Assembly: GCA_907163375.1 (NCBI GenBank)
Contig: CAJQUW010008944.1
Coordinates: 62,001-126,000, forward strand
DNA from: Prostheceraeus crozeri
Taxonomy: Eukaryota > Platyhelminthes > Polycladida > Euryleptidae
Length of the DNA stretch: 64,000 nt
Direction of reading: 5' to 3'
Position 1 is the stretch's first letter. Every line of letters starts with the position of its first letter. The notes beneath the pieces are model-generated. The model saw nothing but the letters and a program-made list of their open reading frames with translations, searched no databases and was not told the DNA's origin. A program made the translations under genes and the position numbers. Below, in pieces: positions 12,544 through 22,744 of the stretch.

Positions 12544-14861
12544 CAGGGCTGTGGAGCCGGAGCCGAGCCGGAGCCGGAGCCTTAAGGAGCCGATGGTTTT
12601 GGTCGGAGCCGGAGCCGGATCCGGAGCTGATTTATCACAAAGGCTCCGGCTCCGATAGTTTGAGCTTTGATATAAATCTAGAATTTTGAAAGTTATTAAT
12701 TGGCATCATAAAAAAATTAAATCATTTGAAATCTAAAGATATGTCTTTTAAGTATACCAATGATCTGTCCTCCACGATATCTTTCTTTGCAGTTGCCGCC
12801 TTCTTTTGTATTATATTTATTATATATTTACACACATGTGTAATATTTTTTTATTGCATATGTTTCGTAAGACTAATTTCCATATTGACAACGTATTCTC
12901 CAAAATCCATTAATTTGAAGACTTGCTATATGCATGCTAACTAGATGATTGTAGATTCCTAGAGACAAGTCGCCAGTCATTTATGTACACATTTCCAGTT
13001 CAGTCAGCAAAGATAACATAGATACATTTCTTGCGCAATGTCTTAAATCTAATACGGTTACTATGTAGGCTATCATCTATCGGTATGGCTACTGGCAGAA
13101 GCTACTGGCATCTGTGACAATGCCAATTTCCTTAGATTGTATTGTAGGCTCTTGTGCAGTCCCCCCACCTACATTTTTCAAAACAATCGATTATTCAATT
13201 TGATCAATTTTGATTGGAGGGATAACTCTTCACACTCACACGAATGACCTGACAACAAGTCCTCGCATGGCTATAGCAATAAGCGACCCAGCCACTTCTA
13301 GTAGCGCCTTATTATTCTTAATCTCATACACAATGAATTTCCTTTAACTTCAAAATTCAAACGGTATATTTCAATGCGAAAAAACCCGAAGGCAAATTAC
13401 AATGTTGACTTGCTGACGAAGTTTGCGACCATGACATCGCAATTACCTACGTAGATTTTTACAACAGCACGGAATGCTTCACTCAAACCGGTGATGCTGA
13501 AACGGACATCCAATGGTGCTGCATCTTTTGACCAGAGAAAAAATGGGGGGGGGAGGACTGCACAAGAGCCGTATTATGTAATAATATTTCCCCAAATGTC
13601 ATAGATCTGTGGATTTCAAGAATTTTCATTGTTATTTTTTCCGTCTGTCAACACTTTATGCTGATATAATGCTGACTTATATGTAAACAATAAAAAAAGA
13701 CTGAGACGCTCTCAATAAAGGCGCCTTTTGACCTCCCTTTTTCTATTGTCTGTGACATTAAATCGCACGCGCATTCAAAAGCTAGCAAAGTAGATGGGAT
13801 TTCTGCTCGGTGCTCGCAGTCAAATTTTTATTATGCTTAGCACCCTGCAACATACTGTGTGATACTCCGAGTTCAGTTTCATCAGCCTAACCATCATCAG
13901 AGGAATAGTGGTAATGTGTTATACATAAATTGAATATAATAATATACATGAATCATTGATGAATTATTTAGTGCAACTTTACGCCATAATGAAAAATACG
14001 AAATTAATATAATGTAAGTTAGGCCTTAACTTATTAAGTATGCTGCATAGAATTACAAAACTTGTCCTAAATTTGATATTTTTAATTTTTTTAAGTATAA
14101 TTTTCAATTGTACATTTCTAGCCTACACTGCAATGAGGCTATCTAAATTACAATTTCTACAGATGATGAGTCGTGAGCTACCCACCGATCATATTATTCA
14201 TGGACCAACAGACTATTGAATAAAGGCAATAACAAATAACAATAACAACCTAAGCTAGCCTATATACACCTTAATATCCAATAAAGCAATTGATATCTTT
14301 ATTGATACGGTATATTTGGCTATATAGCCGATACCCTTTCCATGTTCGAGTAGATACAGACCCTATAAGCTATTTAGAGGCATACGCTATCCAGTTTCAT
14401 ATTCAAGCTTTGTTAAAAAGCTTATACTACTATTCGGCCCCTGTGACGGCTAATTAGGTATATCATCATCACTTCATGTTGTCTTATTTAATGTAGCCTC
14501 GTAGTAGACTGGTTGCAGGCTAGGCCAATTTATATTTAGCCAGTGCGGGAGATCTTTATCTAATTTAACCGATCCTGGCTATAAATTTATTTTATCTTTC
14601 AGAGATAATCAATTCATGCAAAAATATATGACAAGTATGTTATTTGTCATTATATTAGGCTATTATCATTTTTATTATTAACGTAAGTCGTTGCTTGTTA
14701 ATGAAAACTAATTTGATGATTGTAGCAAGCCCCTAAAGGCCACACCGTTATCCAAAAAACCCGTTCAACGGATCCAGGATAACCAGCATAGATAGAACCT
14801 GAATTTGAAGTCGGAGCCGGAGCCGGAGCCGATGAGATAACGCATCGGCTCCACAGCCTTG
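12544..14861. mobile_element. hAT-like DNA transposon (2.3 kb) with GGAGCC-rich ends
   Basis: The left end CAGGGCTGTGGAGCCGGAGC and the right end (reverse complement CAAGGCTGTGGAGCCGATGC) form an imperfect terminal inverted repeat. The 8-bp flanks are TATGATGG (12536-12543) and CATGATGG (14862-14869), a target duplication with one mismatch, as hAT elements make. Both ends continue into reiterated GGAGCC hexamers. No transposase is recognisable inside, so it is non-autonomous or too decayed to read. The 743-bp element at 41491 has related termini. Confidence 0.85.
13147..13570. mobile_element. MITE nested in the hAT-like element
   Basis: The sequence GGCTCTTGTGCAGTCC at 13147 is exactly reverse-complemented at 13555-13570. 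On both sides it is followed inward by a C/G run (CCCCCCA and TGGGGGGGGG). Possible target-site remnants flank it: GTATTGTA on the left and GTATTATGTA on the right. The 424-bp interior is non-coding. Superfamily not determined. Confidence 0.75.
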
Positions 14862-15779
14862 CATGATGGTCATTGACAAGTCGCCGTAATAGCCGTGTCC
14901 AATATGTTGGATATCAGAAGTCAAATAAAACTTGATGTCCATGATATTAGACATTAGAAGCCATCTTAAGTCTCACAGCAAATAAGTGAACTTGTACTGC
15001 CATGATTAAATCTAGATATCTCATCAGATACATGGATGAAGTAAGTTACTCTCATGCAGGTCTCTTTAGACGATCTTCCGATGCTAATGTGATTCATCTA
15101 CTTTATTTTCTCACCTTAGAAAGCGAATTCTTTTAAGGTAAAGATCAGGTCCATTATTTTCCCAACATGTCATATGATGACTAGGAATTCATTTATTGAA
15201 CGACAAATGAGCTAAACGAATTCACTCGAGTCATTTCATCGTTTTACTGTGCCGTTGACGCATCTCATCAGATCTAGCAATCGAATGATGTTTGATATTT
15301 GGACTCATGTTTAAGATATTACCACCACTTAAGATATACCTACCACTTCCATGTGATGAAGACGCAATGATTTCCGGGTACTTCTACTCTCCAGCACTCC
15401 ACATTTTCCAATGTTTCCAAATTCATCGACTTTCGTCAAACATAGACTTGATCTGTCACTGAGTGATGTCACAACAACACTGAGAAATCTTACTTGACCC
15501 CTGGGATGAGGGATCGGTCCCATTAGAACACAAGATTACAGCTGTAATGATCATAAACTTCGTGGGATTGTTGTCACACTGCAGCTACAGTGAACGACAA
15601 AGCAAGTGCTGTAAATTTCCTACAAACCACAGGAATTTTACACACTCAAGACTTTTGCGACGGTAGTGAGACTGCACTTAGGAGCAAGAGAAGATCGCTG
15701 ACGATGCAACACTCGAGGCTGTCAACAACAAAAATGTGGTAGGGGGAAGAATAGAAGTGCCGGTTCCCGACACCGGTAG
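14862..15779. other. No gene recognised
   Basis: AT-rich, unique-looking sequence. The short minus-strand frame at 15329-15523 has no recognisable content. Confidence 0.4.
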
Positions 15780-15905
15780 AGAGAGAATCTGTGGAAATGC
15801 AAGAAACGGGCAATCCGGAATTTGAACCTACCGACTAAGGCTTTCAATCCCGGGATCCCGTGATTATCTCATTTTTACTGCATACTCTAAACCAGAACCT
15901 CCTAA
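15780..15905 (-). repeat. Possible tRNA-derived SINE head
   Basis: On the minus strand GTAGGTTCAAATTCC resembles an RNA polymerase III B box. About 60 bases upstream lies TGGTTTAGAGT, a loose A-box match. No tRNA cloverleaf closes properly and no second copy exists in this window. This is a weak call. Confidence 0.3.
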
Positions 15906-16058
15906 ATCACACACTAAAGCAACATCCTATTCGCAACTAATAAAAAAAATCCTAAAGCAAAGCGTTTTAGTTGACTTCATAGTTGACTTGCCTTCTCTCT
16001 AGTCATTCAATTTTTTCATCCTGTTGGACATTCATTTGTCCGTGATAATCTGTCTAAC

Positions 16059-16340
16059 ATGGCATCTAAGGTGGAGAAAGCTCAATACGTTCTATGGTTT
16101 CATGAAACTAAGTCTCCGATCTCCGTCGGATGTGAAAAGCATGAAGAACTGGTACGAATAGATCAAGGAGACTGGTAGCGTTGGTGATCTCAATAGGAGA
16201 CGGAGAACACCAGGAAGTGGAGAAGTGGTTGATACAGTGCGCAGTTCTTTTGAGAGGAGTCCGACAAATCAACTCGAAGAGCTTTACAAGAACTTGGTAT
16301 TATTGAAGAGCACCAATGGCCAGCGTCGACATTCAGCCTT
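16059..16340 (+). pseudogene. Mariner-type helix-turn-helix domain (DUF4817-like), decayed
   Basis: The frame starting ATGGCATCTAAG reads MASKVEKAQYVLWFHETKS. This is the characteristic beginning of the DUF4817-type DNA-binding domain found at the N-terminus of some Tc1/mariner-like transposases. The later words WYEQIKETGS-like, EVVDTVRSSFERSP and ALQELG appear in shifted frames, so at least two indels and a deletion have occurred. The catalytic DDE part is absent downstream. No neighbouring terminal repeats were identified. Confidence 0.7.
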
Positions 16341-16344
16341 CGGT

Positions 16345-17266
16345 GAGAACTGCCGGCACAATTGGTCAAACATGTGTTACCGTAGCTAGCCTAGTTAAGT
16401 TCTTACGATGTGTTGTAGCGAGTTAACCAAAATCCACTTCTCTGCACTGCAAACCGCACTCTACCAAACCGATAAAATGCTTGCTAACAAATGTTATATT
16501 GCTTTTCATTTGGTGGCGTTTTTTTTACTATTTGGCAGCAAAGCTACCAGACATACATGCTGTCTACTGATGCTTCTCTTTCTTCTAGTCGTATAAAAAT
16601 GTTAATAGATTATAACTGTAGATCAAATACTTTTCATAGTATTGTACCATGAATGATTCCACATTTCTACCAGTAGAAGAGTTGAAATCTATGCTATCAA
16701 TAATTGTTCATCCAATTGTCATTTAAATTCTCCATGACCGATTTCAATCTAGTCTCACTTCAAGCTTTGTTATGTTGTTACCATGGGGTTGATAATGCGA
16801 TTGTGTTCAGACTCTATGGCGGAATCCTCTGTACTCAAGAAAGAAAAGTATTGTCTACTTTTGAAATTGTCTTAAAATGTTTAACTTTGTTAATTTTCAA
16901 TGTTTTGTCATGATTTACATGGTAATTTTCAAAGTTTGCATTATAATTAATAATGGCATATTTCAAATTTAGTCTGTATTTTGTAGTAGTGTTTTTAAGT
17001 TATTTTCATGACAATTCAACAGTGGTTCAACGAAAGACTTTTAAAGTTTTATGCTTTTCATGCTATAAATTCGTGCATGTCTATTGAAGCACTGTTCTCT
17101 GTTAATTCTTGAATGATGCATATGACAATACGAAGCATACATTGCGAATTATTTGAGGTGATACTTTTTGCAAGTTATAGATATCTTCATTCCGTGAATT
17201 ATATGTCATTCCATAAAAGTAACAGTCTCAAAAATGATGTTTCTCAGCCGCATAGGAACTACCTGC
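16345..17266. other. No gene recognised
   Basis: AT-rich sequence with several short frames (16408-16596 and 16704-16913) of hydrophobic composition typical of T-rich DNA. Nothing supportable. Confidence 0.4.
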
Positions 17267-17323
17267 ATCGTAGACAGATTGTCATTTCAAAATGAAAAGG
17301 TTACAAAGGGAACTGTGCTTTAA

Positions 17324-17682
17324 CCCATTAAACGCGGCTGTGGTTTCTTTGCATAGTTCGAATTACATTAATCAATATGGCTTGAAACATCATGAAACAT
17401 GGAAATTTTCACATGTAGAATGGATACGAGCCATTTCGGATCGATTTCCAAGATGGCATATATTCAAGGCGAAATTCACGAGGTGAGAACAAATCCTACT
17501 TAAATCATTACGGGAACTACAAACGTTTCTGCCTTGTTTGCCGTCATCAGTGTAGTAGTATACCCTATTGTAGAGAATCAGTTAATCAGATGCCGATAAA
17601 CCGTCATCCCACCTCCAGACATCTACAATTAGTGAAATAATATAATAATATATAATATATACATGCCACCGCGTTTAATTGG
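17324..17682. mobile_element. piggyBac-type MITE (359 bp) with TTAA duplication
   Basis: Terminal inverted repeats CCCATTAAACGCGGCTG and (reverse-complemented right end) CCAATTAAACGCGGTGG are flanked by TTAA at 17320-17323 and 17683-17686. A second copy of the host repeat at 26851-26965 lacks the insert. There GTGCTACAACTTTATCAAT continues straight through the site where this copy reads GTGCTTTAA, insert, TTAACTTTATCAAT. TTAA target choice and CCC/CCA-type ends fit piggyBac. No coding. Confidence 0.92.
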
Positions 17683-17841
17683 TTAACTTTATCAATACAT
17701 GAGTTGTCACTCAATAACAGCCCAATGGTCCCACCTTCCCTTAACGTCCGAGGTAGTGCGGCGTTTTTTTCCGTCGGGGACCGCACGGGAGTTTTTCTAA
17801 GTCTTTTCTCGATATAGATGGATATTTAGATCCTAAATCAA

Positions 17842-19110
17842 AGTATTTTTTCAATTTCTCTTCAAATGCTGTCGACAGCATGAGTGAGCTTCAGACCTTC
17901 TTATCAACTGCATTTGAAGATTTAAATTTGTGCATTTTTAGAAACATTTCACTGCTCGGGAAATGTAGAGAAATTGAGTGTTGAAGACAATTTTCAAACT
18001 GCCAGTTTTTGCATGAATGATTTTATCTGGACACCTAAATAATGTTTCTCATCAGAATGCAATTCAAGCAAATAAAAAGAGGATATAGAAAATTGTGTAA
18101 TTGAAATCTGTTTCATGAATTAAATGGTTTTCTTGTTCAGAAGTGGTACAATACCATTTTATGGTCATTTTTATCCGCAAACAGGCATGTTTTATGCAGA
18201 TATGGACACCGATGACGGATAAAGTGCATCCTTATGGCAAGGTCAACTCATATCAAGTGCTTACGTGTCCTAGCATCGAATATGGGTCATTTCTCTATTA
18301 GGAGCTACACGTACTGTGTTCATGTCAACAGATTTTCACTTTCCTATTAAAGCAAGTTATATCGAAGCAAGTTACATTTCAATAGAATGAGTGAATATAT
18401 TTCCTTAAATCAACAATGTGTGGAAAGTGATCTGCTCAATTTTGCTTTGAATATTTGTGATATTCTATAAAGTCAATAATGCTGCTTTGTTCACAGATGT
18501 TTGAGAAACTGTTTACTATCTCGCCCTAACATGTGACTTTCAAAATCAATTACAACACTTACAGATGATTTTGTAAGAAATGGCTTTTCCCTGACATGTG
18601 AAGAGTCAATACAGCAATCTTAACATTAGAACTTAGCAGCCCCGAACCCGTCAATTGACGATTTTAAGAATAAAAATGTTCCTAAGTTTTGAACAAGGTG
18701 TTGCTTTCCATTTCCTTTTATGACATTTCTTTATTCACAGAGTCATTCCACGAAAAACTTGTGGCTATTGAAAAATTACACAGAAATATGAAATACAGGT
18801 CTTTATACCTTCAAGTGCCGATACCGTCAACTATTACGATATCAAATGTTATTGATCAAAACATTGATTTAATGTCTGTTATTCCTCACATAATGAGATT
18901 TATGATCATGTCATATGATTTTCTTGCATTGTTTTTATGGTGATGATAATGAATTGTCAAATTCCTCTATTTACTCAATGCTCAATTTTTTATTATCATT
19001 GCAGAAAATAATAATTTTCATTAGAATTCAGTGTATTGCTAGAAATAATGAAAATCAAATATTCGAAACTATATCATGTGGCACTTAGTATTCGGATATA
19101 CTGTATGTTT
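17842..19110 (+). repeat. Dispersed repeat family R1, copy A (longest)
   Basis: Three other same-strand segments align to parts of it: 46318-46930 (matches its first half), 42349-43210 (its second half, about 95% by eye) and 37425-37870 (its middle, more diverged). A shared landmark is TCGAATATGGGTCATTTCTC, with a small change at 37570. Copies A and 42349 both keep an 84-codon open frame (18689 and 42799), but it starts at TTG and most differences change amino acids, so it is not under coding constraint. Class unknown; ends not defined. Confidence 0.85.
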
Positions 19111-19610
19111 GTTATACATTAGAAAACGTGTGATCTGTAATATTAGCTTCCAATCTTGAATGTAGCGGGATCTAGAGCTATTTTAAGAAATTATATTTTT
19201 TCCAAATATTTTTAATTCTCAAATTTTGAATTTTCACGCAGCAATAACTTTTTTCTGTATGTTCGTTGCTCAACCAAACGTTGCATGCAGCATTAGTTTT
19301 TGGTATGAAGGATTACCTGTATGAATTTCAACGGGTAACTGGCATGTAGAGCGGAGCTATATGGCTCCAAAGATTGTGAAAAAATTGGTTCCGCGAAAGA
19401 ACACAATAAATGTAAACTTATCTTGCAACTTTCTGTATTCGTGTATGGTTACCTGTAATAACCATAATGATCGTGCTGCTGTATATCAGTGTGTTTCACA
19501 TCTGTGACCTTAAGCGGTAACCAGAATATAGAGTGCTAAACAGGCATTCAAAAATCGAATTTTTTCAATAAATGCCGAAAATGGCTATTTTTAAGCTGTG
19601 CAATGTAAAT

Positions 19611-20600
19611 GAATGGATACGAAAATTACATACAAATATATACCAAAATCACATGCAATTTGAAACTAACATCTGATACGAGATTCTGGCATGTCTATAA
19701 AGATCTGATATGTTTTTCATACCACATCTCACTTACTTTTGTATGTGATTGAAATGTGACGATACGAACTATCTGTGATTGGCTGTTTTACACTGAAATA
19801 CGAGTTGTTGGTATGTTTTATATACGAGACCCGATGGAAATTCATCCTTATTAGAATGCCTCTGGCTTATGTTTGGTATGTGAAGCTTCAAATCACATAG
19901 CAAAAAAAGTACATATATATTACATACTACTATCAAATAACTTTTTTTGGTAATACCAGTCGTGAATATTTTTTGTTTGATAGAGTGATATTCAACTGGA
20001 TTAGATGTATTGTGAATTTTATGCTCCACGAATATGTCGTCGATGCTACTTGTCTACCAACATTAACCGAACGTGTAGTTACTTTTTGACCAAAGTTGAT
20101 AAACATTATTTCATTTAAACAATATCTTTCGTGAAATCTTGTTGACTTATATATTTCAAACATAACTATTTTTGTGTTCATGAATTATAATGTGTTTTTA
20201 TTTTGGATTGATAATATGCTTAATTTCAAAATCACATGATGCATAATTATTGGTGGTTGAATACTTATTGATTACTTATGAAATGCCTTAGAATTGTGCG
20301 CATTAAAATCGAATTCAGTACTGAAATTATGACTCTCGAATGTCATTATCTCACTACTTACAAAACAGTAGTAACATTAGAGTGATCTTTATTGACAAAA
20401 GGCCCTAAATCAACATATTTTGGACATAATTGATGCTTTCTTTTAACATTCTGCTGGTATGGGTTTAGTATGTAAAGCATACCACATTTGAAATAACATA
20501 TGAAAAGCATACAAATATATACCATGAGAATACAGAAATATACCAAAAAGATATTTTGGTATGCATCCTTCGTATGTGATTGGTATTGAGTGATTTACAG
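19611..20600. mobile_element. CACTG-type MITE (~1 kb), copy 1
   Basis: It aligns over its length to 35681-36652. The right end reads GAGTGATTTACAGTG. The left end is degenerate (CAATGTAAATGAATGGATAC) compared with CACTGTAAATCGCTGGATAC in copy 2. The interior is rich in GGTATG and CATACC words in both orientations. Non-coding. Confidence 0.8.
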
Positions 20601-20612
20601 TGTGCTAGCTTT

Positions 20613-22420
20613 TTTTAGTATTGATATATCTCAATAGAGCCAAATATGACTTTCGAAGTTCGAGTTTTGTTGGACTAGATATACTTCATCACTCGACATT
20701 GTACTTTTGAATGGTAAAGTTTCGGCGAAATGCTCAGGATCCATCTATCTTACTGTTTTCTGAAGTAATCAATTAGTTTTAGTGATTTCAATTATTCTAA
20801 TAGTGAGATATCCTTCACAACGAACCGGAAATGGAAACTGCATTAATTTCAGACTGTGATAGTGTAAATAGCTTTTGACTGACTCAGTATCGCAGAATGT
20901 TTTCTGAGCGAAGCCCACGAACCATTAATATTTACCTAGCTCCGAGACTAGGTATGTATCACCGACCACAAGTGTCGCGAGCAAAAAAGAAAAGTCTAGT
21001 AGACCCTAACAGATTACCTAATGTATTGTCAACAGAATTTCGAACTTCATTCTTTTCATATTTTCCTGGTAGCTGCAACATTTTCCCAGGTATCACTGTT
21101 GTCTTACTACTGATTGGTAGGCATAATCAGTCAAGGATCATATATATAGACTACCCTTCTGTATTTTTAAATAGCACTGAGAATCTCTCATCTGCGTTTC
21201 ATTCATCATATTCGAGATCATATGTATTTAGCGAACCGCTATTATTAAATCACACCTGAATAAAATAGTTCAGACTTTTCATGTGGAAATCCAGGCTTGC
21301 ACGACGACGACTGACTGACTGAATTTCATGTAATTTTACATTTGTATTGTAACTGCTCATTATTTCAAGTATTCTCTTACGTAAATTAAAATTACAAAGT
21401 GAAGAATTCCCAATGAAGCAAGCGTGGACAAATATTTTAAGCATCGTAATCAATATCCCATGTGAATCATTGATTACGTTTGATATCAACAATTACTGTT
21501 GTTGATCCCTCTGATTCATAAATCACTCATACGAAGCAAATTATTCCTGTTCATAGAAAAATTAAACCAGATCATTTTTCAAGCCTTTCATAAAACTGCA
21601 CACTATACAAAAGAAACTCAGGATTATAGGTTTCATAAAAAGAAAACAAGCTAAAGCGGTATTCTACCCAGCCTTTCAAAATTAATGCAAAATGTAATGC
21701 TTTTCATATATTTGGTAATAAAAAGGGACACGAATATATTTCATTCTTGTCCAAGTAACTTTTTATTATATTCTTATTATATTAGGACCATGTGTTTGGG
21801 TTACACATAACTTTCATTAATGTGATTATTACGTGATCAATTTAGAATGCTATTGAAAAACCTCAGAACGGAATGGAGTGGCTTCTCATGATCAATATTT
21901 TCACATTATCATGATACTAAAATATCAATAGGCCTATTGTTTCAAATTGTGGTTTACCCATGGATTGGTGTAATCAAAAATGCATTTCCTGCATGAACGA
22001 TCTTTCGATGCTAGAGGATTATCATGGCAATTTATTAGTATAAGTCAGTCATCTGTCATGAAAAGAGATTCTATGTATTTCATGCAACCAAATTATTATC
22101 CACCACAATCGAATTGTCTTGCATATTTTTGTACACAATATTTTTCAACATTAACTTTGAAATAGTGTTTGTAACAAATTCGTTAGGGCTCTTCTCCGGT
22201 TCGTTGCGAATGATATCTCACCATTCGAATAATTAAAATTATTAAAACTAATTGGTTACTTCGGAAAACTGTAAGATAAATCGATCATGAGCATTTCGCC
22301 GAAACTTTACTATTCAAAAGTACAATGTCGATTGATCAAGTATATCTAGTCCAAAAATACTCGAACCTCGAATTGGCTCTATATTTGGATCTATTGCAAT
22401 ATATCAAAGTTTCAGATATA
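20613..22420. repeat. Long inverted repeat pair (~225-bp arms) around 1.36 kb
   Basis: Segment 20613-20835 is the imperfect reverse complement of 22193-22420. Shared stretches include AAAGTTTCGGCGAAATGCTC, GGACTAGATATACTT and CAACGAACCGGA. It is either a fold-back element or two copies of one repeat in opposite orientation. The interior holds an ATG-initiated 120-codon frame (20897-21259) that I do not recognise and do not call as a gene. Confidence 0.75.
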
Positions 22421-22620
22421 ATATCTATCAAAATCTCTAACAAAATCTATCAAAATTTCTTACCGCACACCAACTTAACGTTTTCAAGTGCTGTTGTCCA
22501 AACAAAAGCGATGTTCTCCTCAAAACCGTATAATCAAGGCCTTTCGACCGCCACCGACGATCATTATAAGGACACTGACACTGCTATCGAGATCATAGTT
22601 CAGTTCACAAACATGCATGC

Positions 22621-22744
22621 ATGACGTCACAGAACATGGAACGCAAAAGACACGAAAAAGTGATGAAAACAAAGGATGCAAATAATGGCATGAAGTATGG
22701 AGAGACACTAGCAAGAGACTGCAAACATTATATATTCGAGGTAT
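22621..22744. other. Short interval before the Penelope-like element
   Basis: No feature seen. The 5' truncation point of the Penelope-like element is probably close to 22730. Confidence 0.3.

Noticed and set aside
12550..12650. GGAGCC microsatellite
   Set aside because: It is part of the terminal inverted repeat of a hAT-like element with an 8-bp target duplication, not an independent microsatellite.
18689..18943. 84-codon open frame conserved at 42799-43053
   Set aside because: Starts with TTG, and most differences between the two copies change the amino acid; it is kept only because the repeats are young.
20897..21259. 120-codon ATG frame between inverted-repeat arms
   Set aside because: No motif, no homologue that I recognise, no splice or promoter evidence; length is not exceptional for this much sequence.
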